Positions 10,377 to 21,668 of a DNA stretch of 64,000 nucleotides are shown piece by piece. Within the stretch, counting starts at the first letter, position 1. Each line of letters begins with the position of its first letter. The translations under genes were made by a program, and so were the position numbers. This stretch comes from Theileria orientalis strain Shintoku (lineage: Eukaryota > Apicomplexa > Aconoidasida > Piroplasmida > Theileriidae): positions 1,426,001 to 1,490,000 of the forward strand of contig NC_025263.1 in assembly GCF_000740895.1 (NCBI RefSeq), written 5' to 3'. The notes below the pieces were generated by a model. It was given only the letters and a program-made list of their open reading frames with translations, did no database searches and was not told where the DNA came from.

Positions 10377-12481
10377 TTATTCAAATTGGCCCTGGTTTAA
10401 TGCCAAGGAATCCAGGTTTGATATGATTTTCGACACGTGGGTATGGACGCCCTTAAGACTCGCCAACAGTTCATTACTAAGCGTATTTTATTTCCAATAG
10501 TCACTTACTTGCTGTTTTTCAATTCACTTTCGTAGATTCCGTATATTTTACAGGCCACGTCCATCAGTTCCTTTCTGAGATTCTTCGGACTCGACAGCTC
10601 CGTTGCGACCACTGTTTCCGAATCGAAGCCTGCCTTGATTCCCTCCTTGCATGAACCTACATTCCTGTATCCGCTTCTCGCACTTGTGTTGGTTGACTCC
10701 GTGCTCAGTCCTATGCTACTCATTTCCTTCTTCAGGTGTAAATGTGGGCTTTCGTTTTCCGAAGTTTCATTTGAACTTCCATTTGAGCTGTCCAGAATTG
10801 TAGAGTCGTCCAACATCTTAATCGGCACTGACTTCGGAGTGTTATCTATGCTCGACATGAATTCCACGCTGTTACTTAGTTGCCTTTTATTCTCACCACC
10901 CATTGCTCTTTCCTCTTCGTATTCGTATGCGTCGTGGAACCTTTCATACTCCTCGTCCTCTTCGTGGTCCTGTTTCAGGAATCCTCTCTTTATATCCAAG
11001 GCCTTTTTAGTCAACAATGAAATGTCTTCAATCGGAGGGTATTTAAACAGTCTTTGCAAACAGTAGTTAATATCATTTTCCATCACTAAATAAAATTATG
11101 CATTTTTTTCATCTGTTCGTTGTAACAATACATACTAACCATGTATTGTGAACATATTTACGCTTATATATATCCTACAGTTACTATCACTTACAGTTTT
11201 GCTTAACGAATATGATCATTGCGACTGAAAAAAAGTCTATAGATTGAAAGGGAAACTGCTGAGACTCGCCACCACTCTTGAGCTCAAAGTAGTAGTCTAC
11301 AGCGCAAAGTAAGCGTTAATAAAGTACCTGACAGTAAAAAGTCCCATAGGTTTAGGGTCTCGTTAACGTTGAACTCTCTGCTGAATATCAGCCTTATCCA
11401 TCGTCTGAAATGAAAATTATGAAGCCAGAGTGCGCTTACATTAAAAACAGGTGTGGCTCCAGTTCTATATTTTTCAAATGTGCGTACAAAACGAAATCAC
11501 ATTCCTAAATCATTCCAGTTAACCTCTATTCAATACTAATGGCTGCAATAGCAGTATTAATGTGCCATAGTCTTACTAAATCACTAATACAACACTTACC
11601 TTCAACAAATCATTGTATATATGGTTGCATCTTGCGATAATTTGATTTGGCGGATTTGGCAAACTGGCCTTTAACTTATTAAAATGCTTTAGCGCTGAAA
11701 TATCGTACATTATTTGCAGGTCCTTGGTCATCAGGCAGTTAAAGAGTGTGTATGAGTCTGCCTCTATGTCCTTGGGTAGGTCCGAAAATATGGTTTTATA
11801 GTGTTGAAAACTCTCCTCGTTGTGCTCCACCACGCTTCTGTCCTGGTCTCGGTAACAAACTATGTATATTATTGCTAATAACTCGTTCATCCCCTGCTTG
11901 TACGATATATAGTCGTGTTCCATGCTCCATACAAACAGTATCCTCTGTAAAGTCTTTCTAACCGAATCGTTCTGGAATAGCGTCCTCTCCTGGTACGTTC
12001 TCTCCACGTCCTGCCATATTTCGTCCATCATTTCCTTCGTCATCTGACTCATCGCCCACGGGTTTGTTTCTGCTGGAGCGAGTGGGTGGAATATCTGAGG
12101 GTCCAGTGAGTGTATTTGCTCTATGCTGTTCTTCCGATTATACTCTTCGACCTTCATCCAGTAGTCCACTCTGCACTTTTTAACATACTTTGCGAGATCC
12201 GATAGTGACTCCTGGTTATAGGCGCCCAAAAAATACCCCCAAAACATCCTCCTCGTCTTAGTTAAGAACTTGGAGGACGATAGGATACGCGTTGCAACTC
12301 GGGATACGTTTTTAAGGAACGGCCCGGGCTCGGATGTGTCATAAAAGCCAAATGGGTGAGGACAGTCACCCTCTAAATCGAAGTCATTCCCGTCAAAATT
12401 TGGGCACTTTTCCACAAAATCGTCGTATGTTAATCCGCAGTAACCCTCCTCGTCGTGACTAAATTCTATATTTGAATCCAT
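10377..12481 (-). CDS. TBC-domain Rab GTPase-activating protein (TBC1D5-like)
   Basis: A RabGAP that would stimulate GTP hydrolysis on a Rab and so act in membrane traffic. Six exons: 12481-11600, 11504-11440, 11404-11328, 11296-11195, 11085-10509 and 10476-10377, giving 600 aa. The TBC domain spans about residues 70-420: VRKTLQRILFVW, then YKQGMNELLAIIYIV (motif with the catalytic Gln position), ADSYTLFNCLM, IELEPHLFLIRWIRLIFSREF and LNLWDFLL. These last blocks are only restored when the 65-nt exon 2 is included. The frame beginning MENDINYCLQRLFKYPP is not a separate gene: a GTAAGT donor and TTTAG acceptor join it in phase, matching the TBC1D5 end. The canonical first-arm Arg motif (I-x-x-D-x-x-R) reads DVERTYQERTLFQND and is not obvious. 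The tail is Ser/Asn-rich and acidic. The tail function is unknown. Confidence 0.86.
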
Positions 12482-13000
12482 TTCTTTTAAATGTGTATAA
12501 TGGCAATAATGTACATAATCCCTGCTGTGAAAAACAAATTAAAGTTATTTTCAGGTTATAGGATTAAAGATTGAAATTTTTACGAGGTTATAAATTCTAT
12601 TTGAAATTTGTGGGCAAATTATCCAAATAATTGCAAATTAAAAATGAATCGAGACTAAAATAAGTGTATTGAAATGTCAAACAACAATAAATTATACAAA
12701 AAATATAGTATTTAAATAGAATCAAATCAATAATGTACAAATTAGTGAAAATAATTACTAAAGAAAATTATTCTTACACAAACAAGTTTAAATTTACCGC
12801 ACATGGTCGAAGTAACTTAAGTACATAATCAATTTAATGATTTGAAATTATTTATATTTAAAAAAGTTATTGTATAGTAGCGTTGTAAAATATTGTTTTA
12901 AAAGCTTTATAAGCTTTGAATAGCCCCTGTTTCTAACACAAGTTGTATGATCATGATTGTTGTATATTTATATAAAAGTTTAAACTAAAATTGTAAAATA
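12482..13000. other. AT-rich divergent promoter spacer
   Basis: 519 bp of AT-rich sequence between the start of the TBC gene (minus) and NOL10 (plus). It should contain both promoters. No gene, RNA or clear repeat is visible. Confidence 0.55.
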
Positions 13001-15211
13001 ATGCTCAGATCATTTAATTCAAATGGTTTAAAGGTGTGTTTTGGCTATGATTGCTTATTTAATAAGCAAAGGATAAATAATTGACCTGATTCCTTCTCAT
13101 AGGTATACTCGCTATCTTCTGGAAAGTCGATACCTCAATTTGCCCTAGAAGCACTTAGGAACAGAAGAAAATTAAAGTAAGATGTGTTAAATATAATGTA
13201 AATTTAGACACGACTCTGAATATGAACATCGGATTGAACTGATTCACGATTTGGAATTTCCACAGTGCTGTGGAACAGTGGATGTTTCTCCAGACTCAAG
13301 ATATGTTATCGCAACAGGAGCCTATCCACCTCAGGTAAAAACAAGTGAGACCAAATTTAGTAGATAGGGATTTACGACACACTGGAGCTTTGCCTGAAGC
13401 ACCGAAGAGGGATTGACAATGAAGTAGTAAGAACGTGCTTTCTGGAATCAGATTACACGAAACTGGCATTTCTGTGCAGAAATAGATTCATCGAGTTCCA
13501 CAACAGAGGAGGAAGACATCACACGGTAATTTTCGGAACAAGTAATCGACGTTAGATTCGGATTCCCAAGGAGGGAAGAGACATGAAGTACATATCAGAC
13601 AACGCATCAATAGTGACAGCGACGGCATCAAATGAGCTGTTCAGGTAACAAATAAATTGAAATTAGTGCGCAGAGTTAACCTGGAAAAGGGAGTGTTTGA
13701 GGAGCCACTGGTATCAGGGTGCTCAGAGTTAAATTGCATAGCAGAGAATCCAATACTGCCACTGATCTCAGCAGGAGGGTGAGTTTGAGTCATTATAGAA
13801 TTGGGTAGACAAGGATCTATGGTAGAGAGTTGGGATTTGAGAACAAACGAATCAGTGTCGAAGCTGAAGTGCACAGAAAACGAGGAAGAGAGGTGAGTCC
13901 AGGGACAATGGTCGTCTCCTATTTATGAATTCAGCCAGTTACATCATTATACATTAATACCTGATCGTACACACATATTTTAGTGTCACAACTTGCGTGT
14001 ACTCAGCAAATGGACTTAAGGTGGCAGTGGGAACTGAGTACGGATCAGTAAAGCTGTACGACATAAGGAATTCAAAGCCACTATGGGAGTATGCCTCAGT
14101 AAGCAGGGCTGAAATAAACTGTATACAATGGGTTAACTCAGTGAATCACTACATCACAGGTAAATGTGCGGTAGTAACGTGGATTTTTTAGAAATTGGAG
14201 AAAATTCACTGATAGCATGGTCAGATTACTCAAGTGTAAGAGTGCACACAATAGATAAAGGGAGCTTTGTCGCATCGATAGAAGGACTAGCGCCAAATGA
14301 AAAAAACACATTTGCGAACATAAACGGATTCTGTTTTTACCCAGATAGTGGAGTGTGTTTCGTAGTGGGAGATCAAACGAGAGTTGGAACGTACTTTATA
14401 CCGCACATAGGACCGGCACCAGTGTATGACAATAAGTTATACCTATGTATAGTTACGGTCACAATGATGGTGACATGAATAGTTATTTAGTAATAATAGT
14501 AGCACGAATAGTTAAGAGCAGCCACGACTGTAGTTGCAGCAATTAACACTGATGACTCTGTAGTTGGTGTTCGTTTTTGGAGAACATAACTGAGGAGATG
14601 GAAGTGCCGAACGCAACGAACACGGGAGTGGCACCGAAGAAGCAAGTGTATGACGAATACGTGTTTGTAACGGAGGAGCAACTGGAGGAGCTGTCAGCAT
14701 CAGAGCTGATTGGAACGAACATGGTTAAAGACTATATGCACGGGTTCTTCATAAGCAGTAAGCTGCACAAGAAGTTGAAGGTACGTTGACGAGATAGTAT
14801 ACAGATAAATAACGTATGAATAAAATGAGTATAAGTAAATAACGTATGAATAAAATGGGTATAAATAAGTAACGTATAAAAACGCGTAGGCTCTGTCGTC
14901 CGATTTAAGCTACGAGGAGTACAAGAAAAAGAAGATACAGGAAAGAATAGAGGCGAAGCGCCAGATGAGAGTGCCAATAAGGCAGAAGCCAGTGAAGGTG
15001 AACGTCGAATTGGCAGAGAAGTTGCAGGCAGCATCGGCAGTGGAAGGAAAGGTACGTTGGTTAAGGGGTGGACATGTGACTTTAGAGCCTGTCGAAGAAG
15101 CAGAAGGAGGCGGCACTGATAGCGAGGGCGGCGCTGGAAGACGAAAGGTTCTCGAAAATATTCACGGACGAGAACTTCGCAATAGAGCACCTGGACGCAA
15201 CCAGAAACTGA
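13001..15211 (+). CDS. NOL10: NOL10/Enp2, nucleolar WD40 protein of 40S assembly
   Basis: NOL10 (yeast Enp2) is a beta-propeller subunit of the small-subunit processome. Twelve exons: 13001-13033, 13103-13176, 13208-13334, 13364-13525, 13556-13644, 13674-13778, 13809-13892, 13984-14159, 14192-14423, 14564-14780, 14890-15051 and 15086-15211, giving 528 aa. The order of blocks follows the family: NGLKVYSLSSGKS at the N-terminus, RIELIHDLEFP, the propeller with SMVESWDLRT and KLYDIRNSKPLW, then HIGPAPVWCSFLENITEE, YVFVTEEQLEEL, KDYMHGFF and YEEYKKKKIQERIEAKR. The exon 9/10 junction was set to give GPAPVWCSFLEN, which matches the conserved GPAPRWCSFLDN. Several introns are 29-31 nt. The C-terminus is basic, fitting nucleolar residence, and shorter than in animals. 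Confidence 0.93.
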
Positions 15212-15381
15212 ATAATGTAATCGCAGTGTTTAAGACTGTGTGTTAGTTTATGTTTGCACGCTAATATTTAGTGCATATTTAGTATGTTCATACGCCCGTT
15301 GGTAAAATAAAGTGGAAGTGTACGTATGCTAAAAACGTAAGTGTATGATATCTAAACACATGTCATAAACATGAAGCGTAA

Positions 15382-15516
15382 AAGTTAAAGTAGATTGTAT
15401 GGTACAAGTTAGCAAAGTAAGCGTATAAGTTAAAGTAGATTGTATGGTACAAGTTAGCAAAGTAAGCGTATAAGTTAAAGTAGATTGTATGGTACAAGTT
15501 AGCAAAGTAAGCGTAT
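15382..15516 (+). repeat. 45-bp tandem repeat, three copies
   Basis: Three near-identical copies of a 45-bp unit (begins AAGTTAAAGTAGATTG) at 15382-15426, 15427-15471 and 15472-15516, plus six bases of a fourth. It lies between the convergent 3' ends of NOL10 and the 949-aa gene. Likely a minisatellite in overlapping 3' UTRs and useful as a variable-number marker. Confidence 0.95.
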
Positions 15517-15572
15517 AAGTTAGAAACACAAAGAGTGTGGTATAATTTACAGGGTGCAGAAGAGCAGATAAA

Positions 15573-18422
15573 TCACAGCTTAAGAGTGTGGCCGTTCGAC
15601 AGAAGCTTCCTGCGGCCGCAAAAGGTGCGATAGAAGACGACCTTGAGGGCGTTAATCCTGAAGATGCAGCCGCGGTTCTTCACGGGCGGAGAGTTGAGCC
15701 TGGAGACGTAGACGAGGCTCCGGGTGTCGAGAGAGTGGGCCTCCTCGGAAATCTTGGCAAGAATGTTCTGGAAGACGACGTACTCGTCGCCGGAAAAGGC
15801 GCTGTTGGTCTCAAACTCGGCGAAGTCGACCCGGTCGTTCTCAGAGTCGAACATGAAGAGGTCAGTCTCCTCGTCGCTCTCAGCCTTGCCGTTGAAGGAC
15901 GCGGAGCGCTGAAACAGAAGGCCGCGCGCGCCCTCGGGGCCGCCCAAGTTCATGCTCGTGGAGACCTGGAGCTCGTAAATCAGCGCCTCGAGTGCGACGT
16001 TGATGAACCTGAGGATCTCCGAGGAGGAGCTGGATATGCGCTTCATAGTGTCCAGCTGCTTGAAGGTGATGATCTGCAGGTACACCACGATGGGCACGCG
16101 CTTCTGGTTGTAGCAGCGCAGGTACCGCAGGAAGAACTTGAGGTAGGCCGAGGTCGGCAGCGTCTGCCCCTGCACCCTCAGGATCTGCGCGTCCTGCAGA
16201 GCCTTGAAGATGAGCGCGCTGTCGAAGGAGCCGAGCTCGGGGTCTGCGGCCGACTTGAGCTCGCCGATGGTCTGCAGGTCCTTGGAGATCGTCTCAAAGT
16301 TCAGCAGCGACCTCTCGCAGTGGAGCGCCCGGTTCACCTGCAGGTCCTCAGTCTGCCTGTAGCCGGCGAGCAGGCCCGCGGCGTCGATCTCGGAGTCGGA
16401 GCCGTAGTAGGCGTACTTGGCCTGTCCGTCCGGCTTCTTGTCCTCGCCGAAGAAGTACTTGTCGTAGAAGGCCGGCTTCGTGTTAGAGGGCGACTCTGAG
16501 GTCCTCGAGGCCGACTCTGAGCCCACGTCGGTGTCGTCGGCGGACTCGCTGGCCGCAGAGAGGCCCTCGATGTAGTCCCTGGGGCTGTAGATGCTGTAGA
16601 CGGTTATTGAGCTCTTGGTGGGCGTCACAAAGCTGGCATCTGACTTCTTAGTCGCGTAGCTGCTTCCGTCGGCACTCTCCGCCTTTTCCTGCTCAGACTC
16701 GACGGAGGATTCCGAAGCCTCAGCCTGCTGAACTGATTTGACTTGATCAGGCTTCTCCACAGCGTCGGCACTCTCTTGTGCTTTCTCTTGCTCGGCAGCA
16801 CTGGTGACGTTGCCGTTGCCAATGGTCGGCACGTCCCTGTCCTTCATGTACACGTTGGCCGCGTTCTCATCGATATCGTACAAATTCGTCTTAGTGGTGT
16901 TCTGTTTATACTTGTCCTGAAAGGTCCTGTTGGTGTTGAGGGTCTTTGTGGTCGTTGCGGTTGCGTCGCCGATAGTGAGCGACTCCTCGTCGACTGTCGC
17001 TGCGCCCTCGTTTCTGTACGAAACCAGGCCCGTGGTCATGGTGTTCGTCGTCTTCTGCGTTATGTCCGCGTAGGAGGCGACTGTTTCAATCGACTTCGAG
17101 TACGTCGGGAGGCTGTTGTACCTCGTGCTTTCGTCATCGAACGACTGGCTCTGACTCAGGTACCTCGTCTTCTTGCTCGCCTGGGATGTAAACTTGTTCG
17201 ATACTGAACTTGTCGTGGTGTTCAAACTTGAGGTCGGCGACAGAAAGCGCTTCGACAGCAGCGTCTGAAAGTGCTTGTTCTGCTTCGAAATAAAGTTGTA
17301 GAAGGAGGCAGGGTCATTTATGTCGACGCCGCTCAGCATCCTCTGGGTGCTCGGCACCGACTCTGTGTACAGCCTCGAGCTGTGCTGTATTTCAAAGTTT
17401 GATTCATCGGTGGTCGACATCTTCTCGTCGTCCTCCAGGGTGAATATGTTATTTTCTGAACTCGACTTGTTCGACGAGGTCCTCTGCGAGTGTGGAATGT
17501 GCATCAGGTGCTTTGCGTCCTTGTAGGAAAGCTGCTTCATGGACGAGAACTTCTTCAGGACCTCGAAGGGCTCCTCCGGCCTTATGTCCCCGAGTTCGAA
17601 TGGGATCGACGAGTTCGGCGAGTCCCCGTCGATCAAGCAGGTCTTAATAAACATGAACAGCAGCTGCAACTGCACGTCGTTAGGGTTGCTCTTGACGAAG
17701 CAAGTGTTGGTTGAGTTCCAGAAGATTAAAACGTAGTCCTCCCTGGGGGAGTTGACTGAGGAAAACGGCGTCTCTGTGTCTCCGTAGGAGGAGCAGCTCA
17801 GCGTCGTCCCATCCTCAGTCCTTCGCCCCGACGCTGAACTCGTGTTTAAACTCGACTCTGGACTCGAGTTGTACTCCGTTTCCTTCTTGTTTATCATGGG
17901 CAGCGAGGCCTTGTTGATCCTCACCCACCTTTGCTGTGAGACGTAAAATATATCTACGTAGCCAATAAACATCTTACTCTCGTTCATCAACTCGAACGAA
18001 TGAGGGTGAAACCTGGAACGGACCTTGAACTCTTCCAAGTTGCACGTGCACGTTCCGACCACCACGTTGGTCGAGTTATCGATCACGAGCGACACTTTCA
18101 AATTGCTCCCGTTCAAGATCAGATTGTCGCTTTCCCGTACAGTCTGGGCCAGTAAGAAGATAGTGTCGACATTTGAGGCCTGGGTCCCCTCGAGCTTAAA
18201 GCTATCTGACTCCCACTTCGTAATAAGACTGGGGAGCTGAGGCTCCGGCACCAAATCACCTTCTGGAGACTCAAGCTCCCATTTTAACTTCAAAGGAACT
18301 GAATCCAGGTATTTGGCAACCCATGGTTTAAGGGTCACCTTTTTCACATGGTAGGAAAACAAAACAGTACTGTTTTTGTAAACAGCTGGAGGGTTAGCCA
18401 AGTCATGAGATACCAAGGACAT
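15573..18422 (-). CDS. 949-aa protein, family not recognised
   Basis: A single-exon gene on the minus strand, 949 aa. The N-terminal 175 residues are rich in beta-prone sequence (VLFSYHVKKVTLKP, LKLKWELESPEGD, LKVSLVIDNSTNVVVGTCTCNL) and resemble an N-terminal C2-like fold; this is a weak inference. Residues about 190-620 are Ser/Thr/Asn/Glu-rich and probably disordered, with AESADGSS-type acidic patches. From about 660 the sequence is ordered again, with helical blocks (LKFFLRYLRCYNQKRVPIVVY, LDTMKRISSSSSEILRFINVALEALIYE given here only as landmarks) and an end rich in basic residues (YRTFCGRRKL). No signal peptide or membrane span. GC-rich codons leave a 303-codon open frame on the other strand, which I reject. 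It is a conserved-looking but unnamed apicomplexan protein; a membrane-binding scaffold would fit the C2-like start. Confidence 0.85.
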   Translation of the reverse strand: MSLVSHDLANPPAVYKNSTVLFSYHVKKVTLKPWVAKYLDSVPLKLKWELESPEGDLVPEPQLPSLITKWESDSFKLEGTQASNVDTIFLLAQTVRESDNLILNGSNLKVSLVIDNSTNVVVGTCTCNLEEFKVRSRFHPHSFELMNESKMFIGYVDIFYVSQQRWVRINKASLPMINKKETEYNSSPESSLNTSSASGRRTEDGTTLSCSSYGDTETPFSSVNSPREDYVLIFWNSTNTCFVKSNPNDVQLQLLFMFIKTCLIDGDSPNSSIPFELGDIRPEEPFEVLKKFSSMKQLSYKDAKHLMHIPHSQRTSSNKSSSENNIFTLEDDEKMSTTDESNFEIQHSSRLYTESVPSTQRMLSGVDINDPASFYNFISKQNKHFQTLLSKRFLSPTSSLNTTTSSVSNKFTSQASKKTRYLSQSQSFDDESTRYNSLPTYSKSIETVASYADITQKTTNTMTTGLVSYRNEGAATVDEESLTIGDATATTTKTLNTNRTFQDKYKQNTTKTNLYDIDENAANVYMKDRDVPTIGNGNVTSAAEQEKAQESADAVEKPDQVKSVQQAEASESSVESEQEKAESADGSSYATKKSDASFVTPTKSSITVYSIYSPRDYIEGLSAASESADDTDVGSESASRTSESPSNTKPAFYDKYFFGEDKKPDGQAKYAYYGSDSEIDAAGLLAGYRQTEDLQVNRALHCERSLLNFETISKDLQTIGELKSAADPELGSFDSALIFKALQDAQILRVQGQTLPTSAYLKFFLRYLRCYNQKRVPIVVYLQIITFKQLDTMKRISSSSSEILRFINVALEALIYELQVSTSMNLGGPEGARGLLFQRSASFNGKAESDEETDLFMFDSENDRVDFAEFETNSAFSGDEYVVFQNILAKISEEAHSLDTRSLVYVSRLNSPPVKNRGCIFRINALKVVFYRTFCGRRKLLSNGHTLKL

Positions 18423-19428
18423 TGTTAAACTATTTCACAATAACAAATTCTATTGTATAACTTCATTTATTTTTATATTCCAAAACTTGAGAGCAATGTG
18501 TAAGTGAGAAATAGATGATAATATTTTACAAATGTGAGAAGTAGGTATTTACAAAAAAGTTGAATTAAAATCTAACAGAGAGACATAAAACTACAATTTC
18601 AATTAAAGGATTAAATATTTTACAATGGGTTAAACATTAAAATAAAAAAATTGAAACGACTAAAATACACACATTTAGCAGGAGATATGAAATCTACAGT
18701 AAAAAACAATTTGATTAAGCCAAATAAACAAAATTTAAATTGCAAATTTAATGAACCATCAAATAAAATACAATTAATATATGTGTAGAAGTAATAAATG
18801 ATTATGTTATATGGTTGCACAATCACAATGTCAAAAATAATTAAAAGTAAATTATATACAAATAGATAACAAATTTAAATACAAATATTAAAAATGAACT
18901 TATATTAATAAGAATATATTAAAAATGGAATTTTTCAATTATTGAATGAAAGACAGAAGTTAAAGGTTATAGAGCATATTATTCTCAAATAAATTAACAA
19001 TGCCTACTTACACATTCTCTATGTTAATATTTAAATAGCATCTAATATTTGTAATTTTTAATAAGAACACCTAAAATTTAAATTCAGTTCGCCTTCTTAA
19101 AAAATGTGGTCACTACATTATAACTGAATAATTTTATTCATTTAAAATTATTTTCCACCCATTTATCTGCAAATTTATTTGTACAATATTTTCTTAATTA
19201 ATTTTCAAATTTGGGGTGAGATGTGTAAGTAAACTCACTTTCAACGAATCATGGAATTTGATGCTACAAAAATAAATTTGGGTTAAATCATCTCTACATT
19301 CTCGTATTTATACTTATTTTAATTTTACCATAATTTTGTTTAACTTTTAATCCAATATGGATTAATTTGGAATCTTTGTCACAGCTACAGCATTATATCA
19401 GTACACATGACCTCTATATAATATAAAC
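18423..19428. other. 1-kb AT-rich divergent spacer
   Basis: The longest spacer in the window, about 1006 bp, between the starts of the 949-aa gene (minus) and MCM10 (plus). It is strongly AT-rich with A- and T-runs. Short open frames on the minus strand (for example 18620-18826) are Phe/Asn/Ile-rich and look non-coding. No RNA gene or repeat was recognised. Confidence 0.55.
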
Positions 19429-21654
19429 ATGGAATCTAGTGGAAGTGAGTTTGAAACGGCGTGTAATATTAATACGCATTAGGTAAAGTTCGATTACACA
19501 AAGATGGACTAATCGCAAACGATATACACCTGGTAATAAAGTAAGTTAGGTACAACCCTCACATTTTATAGGAAATGGACAATAAATCAGAGGGATATTT
19601 CATTGATAATATCGGATGACACCACGGTATTCGCAAGCCTGAGAAACGTGATAGGAACCAAAAATACAACTCAGTGTAGAAAGATGCTGGGCCTGACCGA
19701 TGACGTGGACCTGGCAGTGATATTCATAATAACAATGTGCAACACACGCTTCGTGGATGAACAAGTGGTAACCAATTGGATAGGGTCTGACCTGCAGGAA
19801 TCCTCAATCAAGATAGTGATCAGAGGAGAACTTACGCCGGAGCTTAAGGACGTAGGAATAGGAAGTGTGTGCGCAATACTTAACCCGAACATGAAGGATG
19901 AAATAACGGTATCGGATTTAAAGTCAATAACAATAAAGCGGCTGGACGACATACTGGTAATAGGGCAGGTTGACGGACTGACGCCATGTAAAGGAATAAC
20001 AACGAAGGGGGAAATGTGTAAGAATTTAGTATACACACACAACCAAGGGGATTACTGTAAATACCATATCAAATTCGCAAATAAGAAAAACAGTAACAGA
20101 CTTAGTAGAGTGAACAATGGTACTAATAAAACAGGCAACAGTGACGGTAAGAGCTCCTATGGTGACTTGAGCAGGAGAGATGTTAATAAGAAACTATTGG
20201 AAGCAAGGTTGGGGGAACGAATGTACTTCGAAGGAGGAAAGCCTTACACACTCGTGGAAAGGCCTAAGCCAGTAAAGCCATACGAGACGATAGCAAAACT
20301 GGGGAGTTTGAACCATCTAATGCAAAAAGTCATGAAAGATAGAACAGCACAGAGCCTATCAGCGTCATCGTCTAACTCAGGAGAATCCTACAACAGAGTA
20401 ACTACAGTCAACAATCAGCACATTGGCCAAACACCTAAAAGTGGAGTTGTCACCTCTAATAACCAAGTGGATACCAGCAAGGATAGTGGCAACAGCTATA
20501 CAACCGATATGAGTAATGTAGCTGGTACCGGCAATAAAACAAGTAACACGGCGGTTGAAGGCAGTAAAACAAATAACATCGGCAATAAAAACACCAATAA
20601 CGTAGCTAATAAGAGTAATCTCACAATCAACAACAAAGTTGCTAGGCCGGCATCAACCACAAACGAGACGAGGGAGTTCGAAAGCTTAAGTAACTTAATT
20701 AAGCAATACATAACAAAGGTCGGTACTAGTGAATATATTATGTATAGGATCCGAAGGAATGTAACAACATGCTGAACGCACTGCAGCTAATGATAAGGAA
20801 AGTGAGTGGAGTGTCAAACGAAGTGATAAGGAAGACGCAAATAATGAAGGTGTGCGAATTCCTACTGGACCATCCTGAGGAAAACGTGGCACTATCAGCA
20901 CTAAGGTTGAGAAGAGCAATAAGGAAATACAACAAAACAGCACTCAAGGACGGAGAGTATGTAGTAACAAGATTGAACACGGGGATAGGAAATGAAAGGT
21001 TAGATACAAGAGCCACTAATGATTATTTAAGTAGGAGAAAACCAGGATCTGAGTCAAATAAGGAACTGAACAGAGCGAAAAACAAAGAAACAGTGAGAAT
21101 ATAATTGTTAATTTGATTGTTAATAGGTTATCAAGGAGCTGGATAGCCTGATTAACCTAACATCTAAGGTGGAAGCAGTAGTTGACAAGGTAACGCATAA
21201 GAAACTAACCATCAAATAGGAAAAGGGGAAACAACTAACGGAAAGGTTGAAAAACATTGAAAAGATGGATAAAACAGAGGAATTTAAGCTAACTATTAAG
21301 TTCTTAGAAGTGGAAGCGTACCACTGTAGAGAGTGCGATATGTGGTACGAGCACGTAAATAATTACTGTAAACGGGAAAATCACACCTTAAATAAAAAAA
21401 GAGTCAAGAAGGAGTACCATATTTGCATAAACAAAGGATGTAACTACAGATATTACTCACTCAACGGACAAAAACCCTCACGTTGCCCCAAGTACACTGA
21501 AGTATATTATAAATAATTTTACAGGTGTAAGCAAACGACAGTAGTTTCACAAAAGACCAGCTTCTACAAGCCGAGACCTGATTATTTGATGCCAAACGAG
21601 GTGCTGGCGGAAACGGAATCGGGAAGATCTAGACCACTGGATTGTGATTCCTAA
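19429..21654 (+). CDS. MCM10: MCM10, replication initiation factor
   Basis: MCM10 helps activate the CMG helicase and load DNA polymerase alpha at origins. Seven exons: 19429-19444, 19483-19540, 19572-20718, 20748-21092, 21127-21189, 21220-21491 and 21525-21654, giving 676 aa. The internal domain is clear: an OB-like region (residues 20-150) followed by a CCCH zinc finger with C164, C174, C187 and H190, ending YCKYH as in MCM10. A Ser/Asn/Thr-rich linker follows. The C-terminal domain has two Cys clusters, HCRECDMWYEH and then CxxxxC/CPKCK formed across the last junction, matching the MCM10 zinc ribbon pair. The first exon is only 16 nt (MESSG plus one base); it was chosen because its GTGAGT donor and the TTAG acceptor restore the KVRLHKDGLIAND start of the OB region. 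The stop is just 14 bp from the next gene's ATG. Confidence 0.88.
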
Positions 21655-21668
21655 AATATTTTTGTAAA

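Noticed and set aside
10505..11083. A separate gene starting MENDINYCLQ
   Set aside because: A consensus donor and acceptor join it in phase to the TBC gene, and its start matches the end of the TBC1D5 domain.
15588..16499. 303-codon open frame on the plus strand
   Set aside because: It is antisense to the 949-aa gene in GC-rich codons; composition is Val/Leu/Arg/Glu-rich and no family features appear.
18620..18826. Small minus-strand frame in the 1-kb spacer
   Set aside because: AT-rich Phe/Ile/Asn composition with no other sign of coding.
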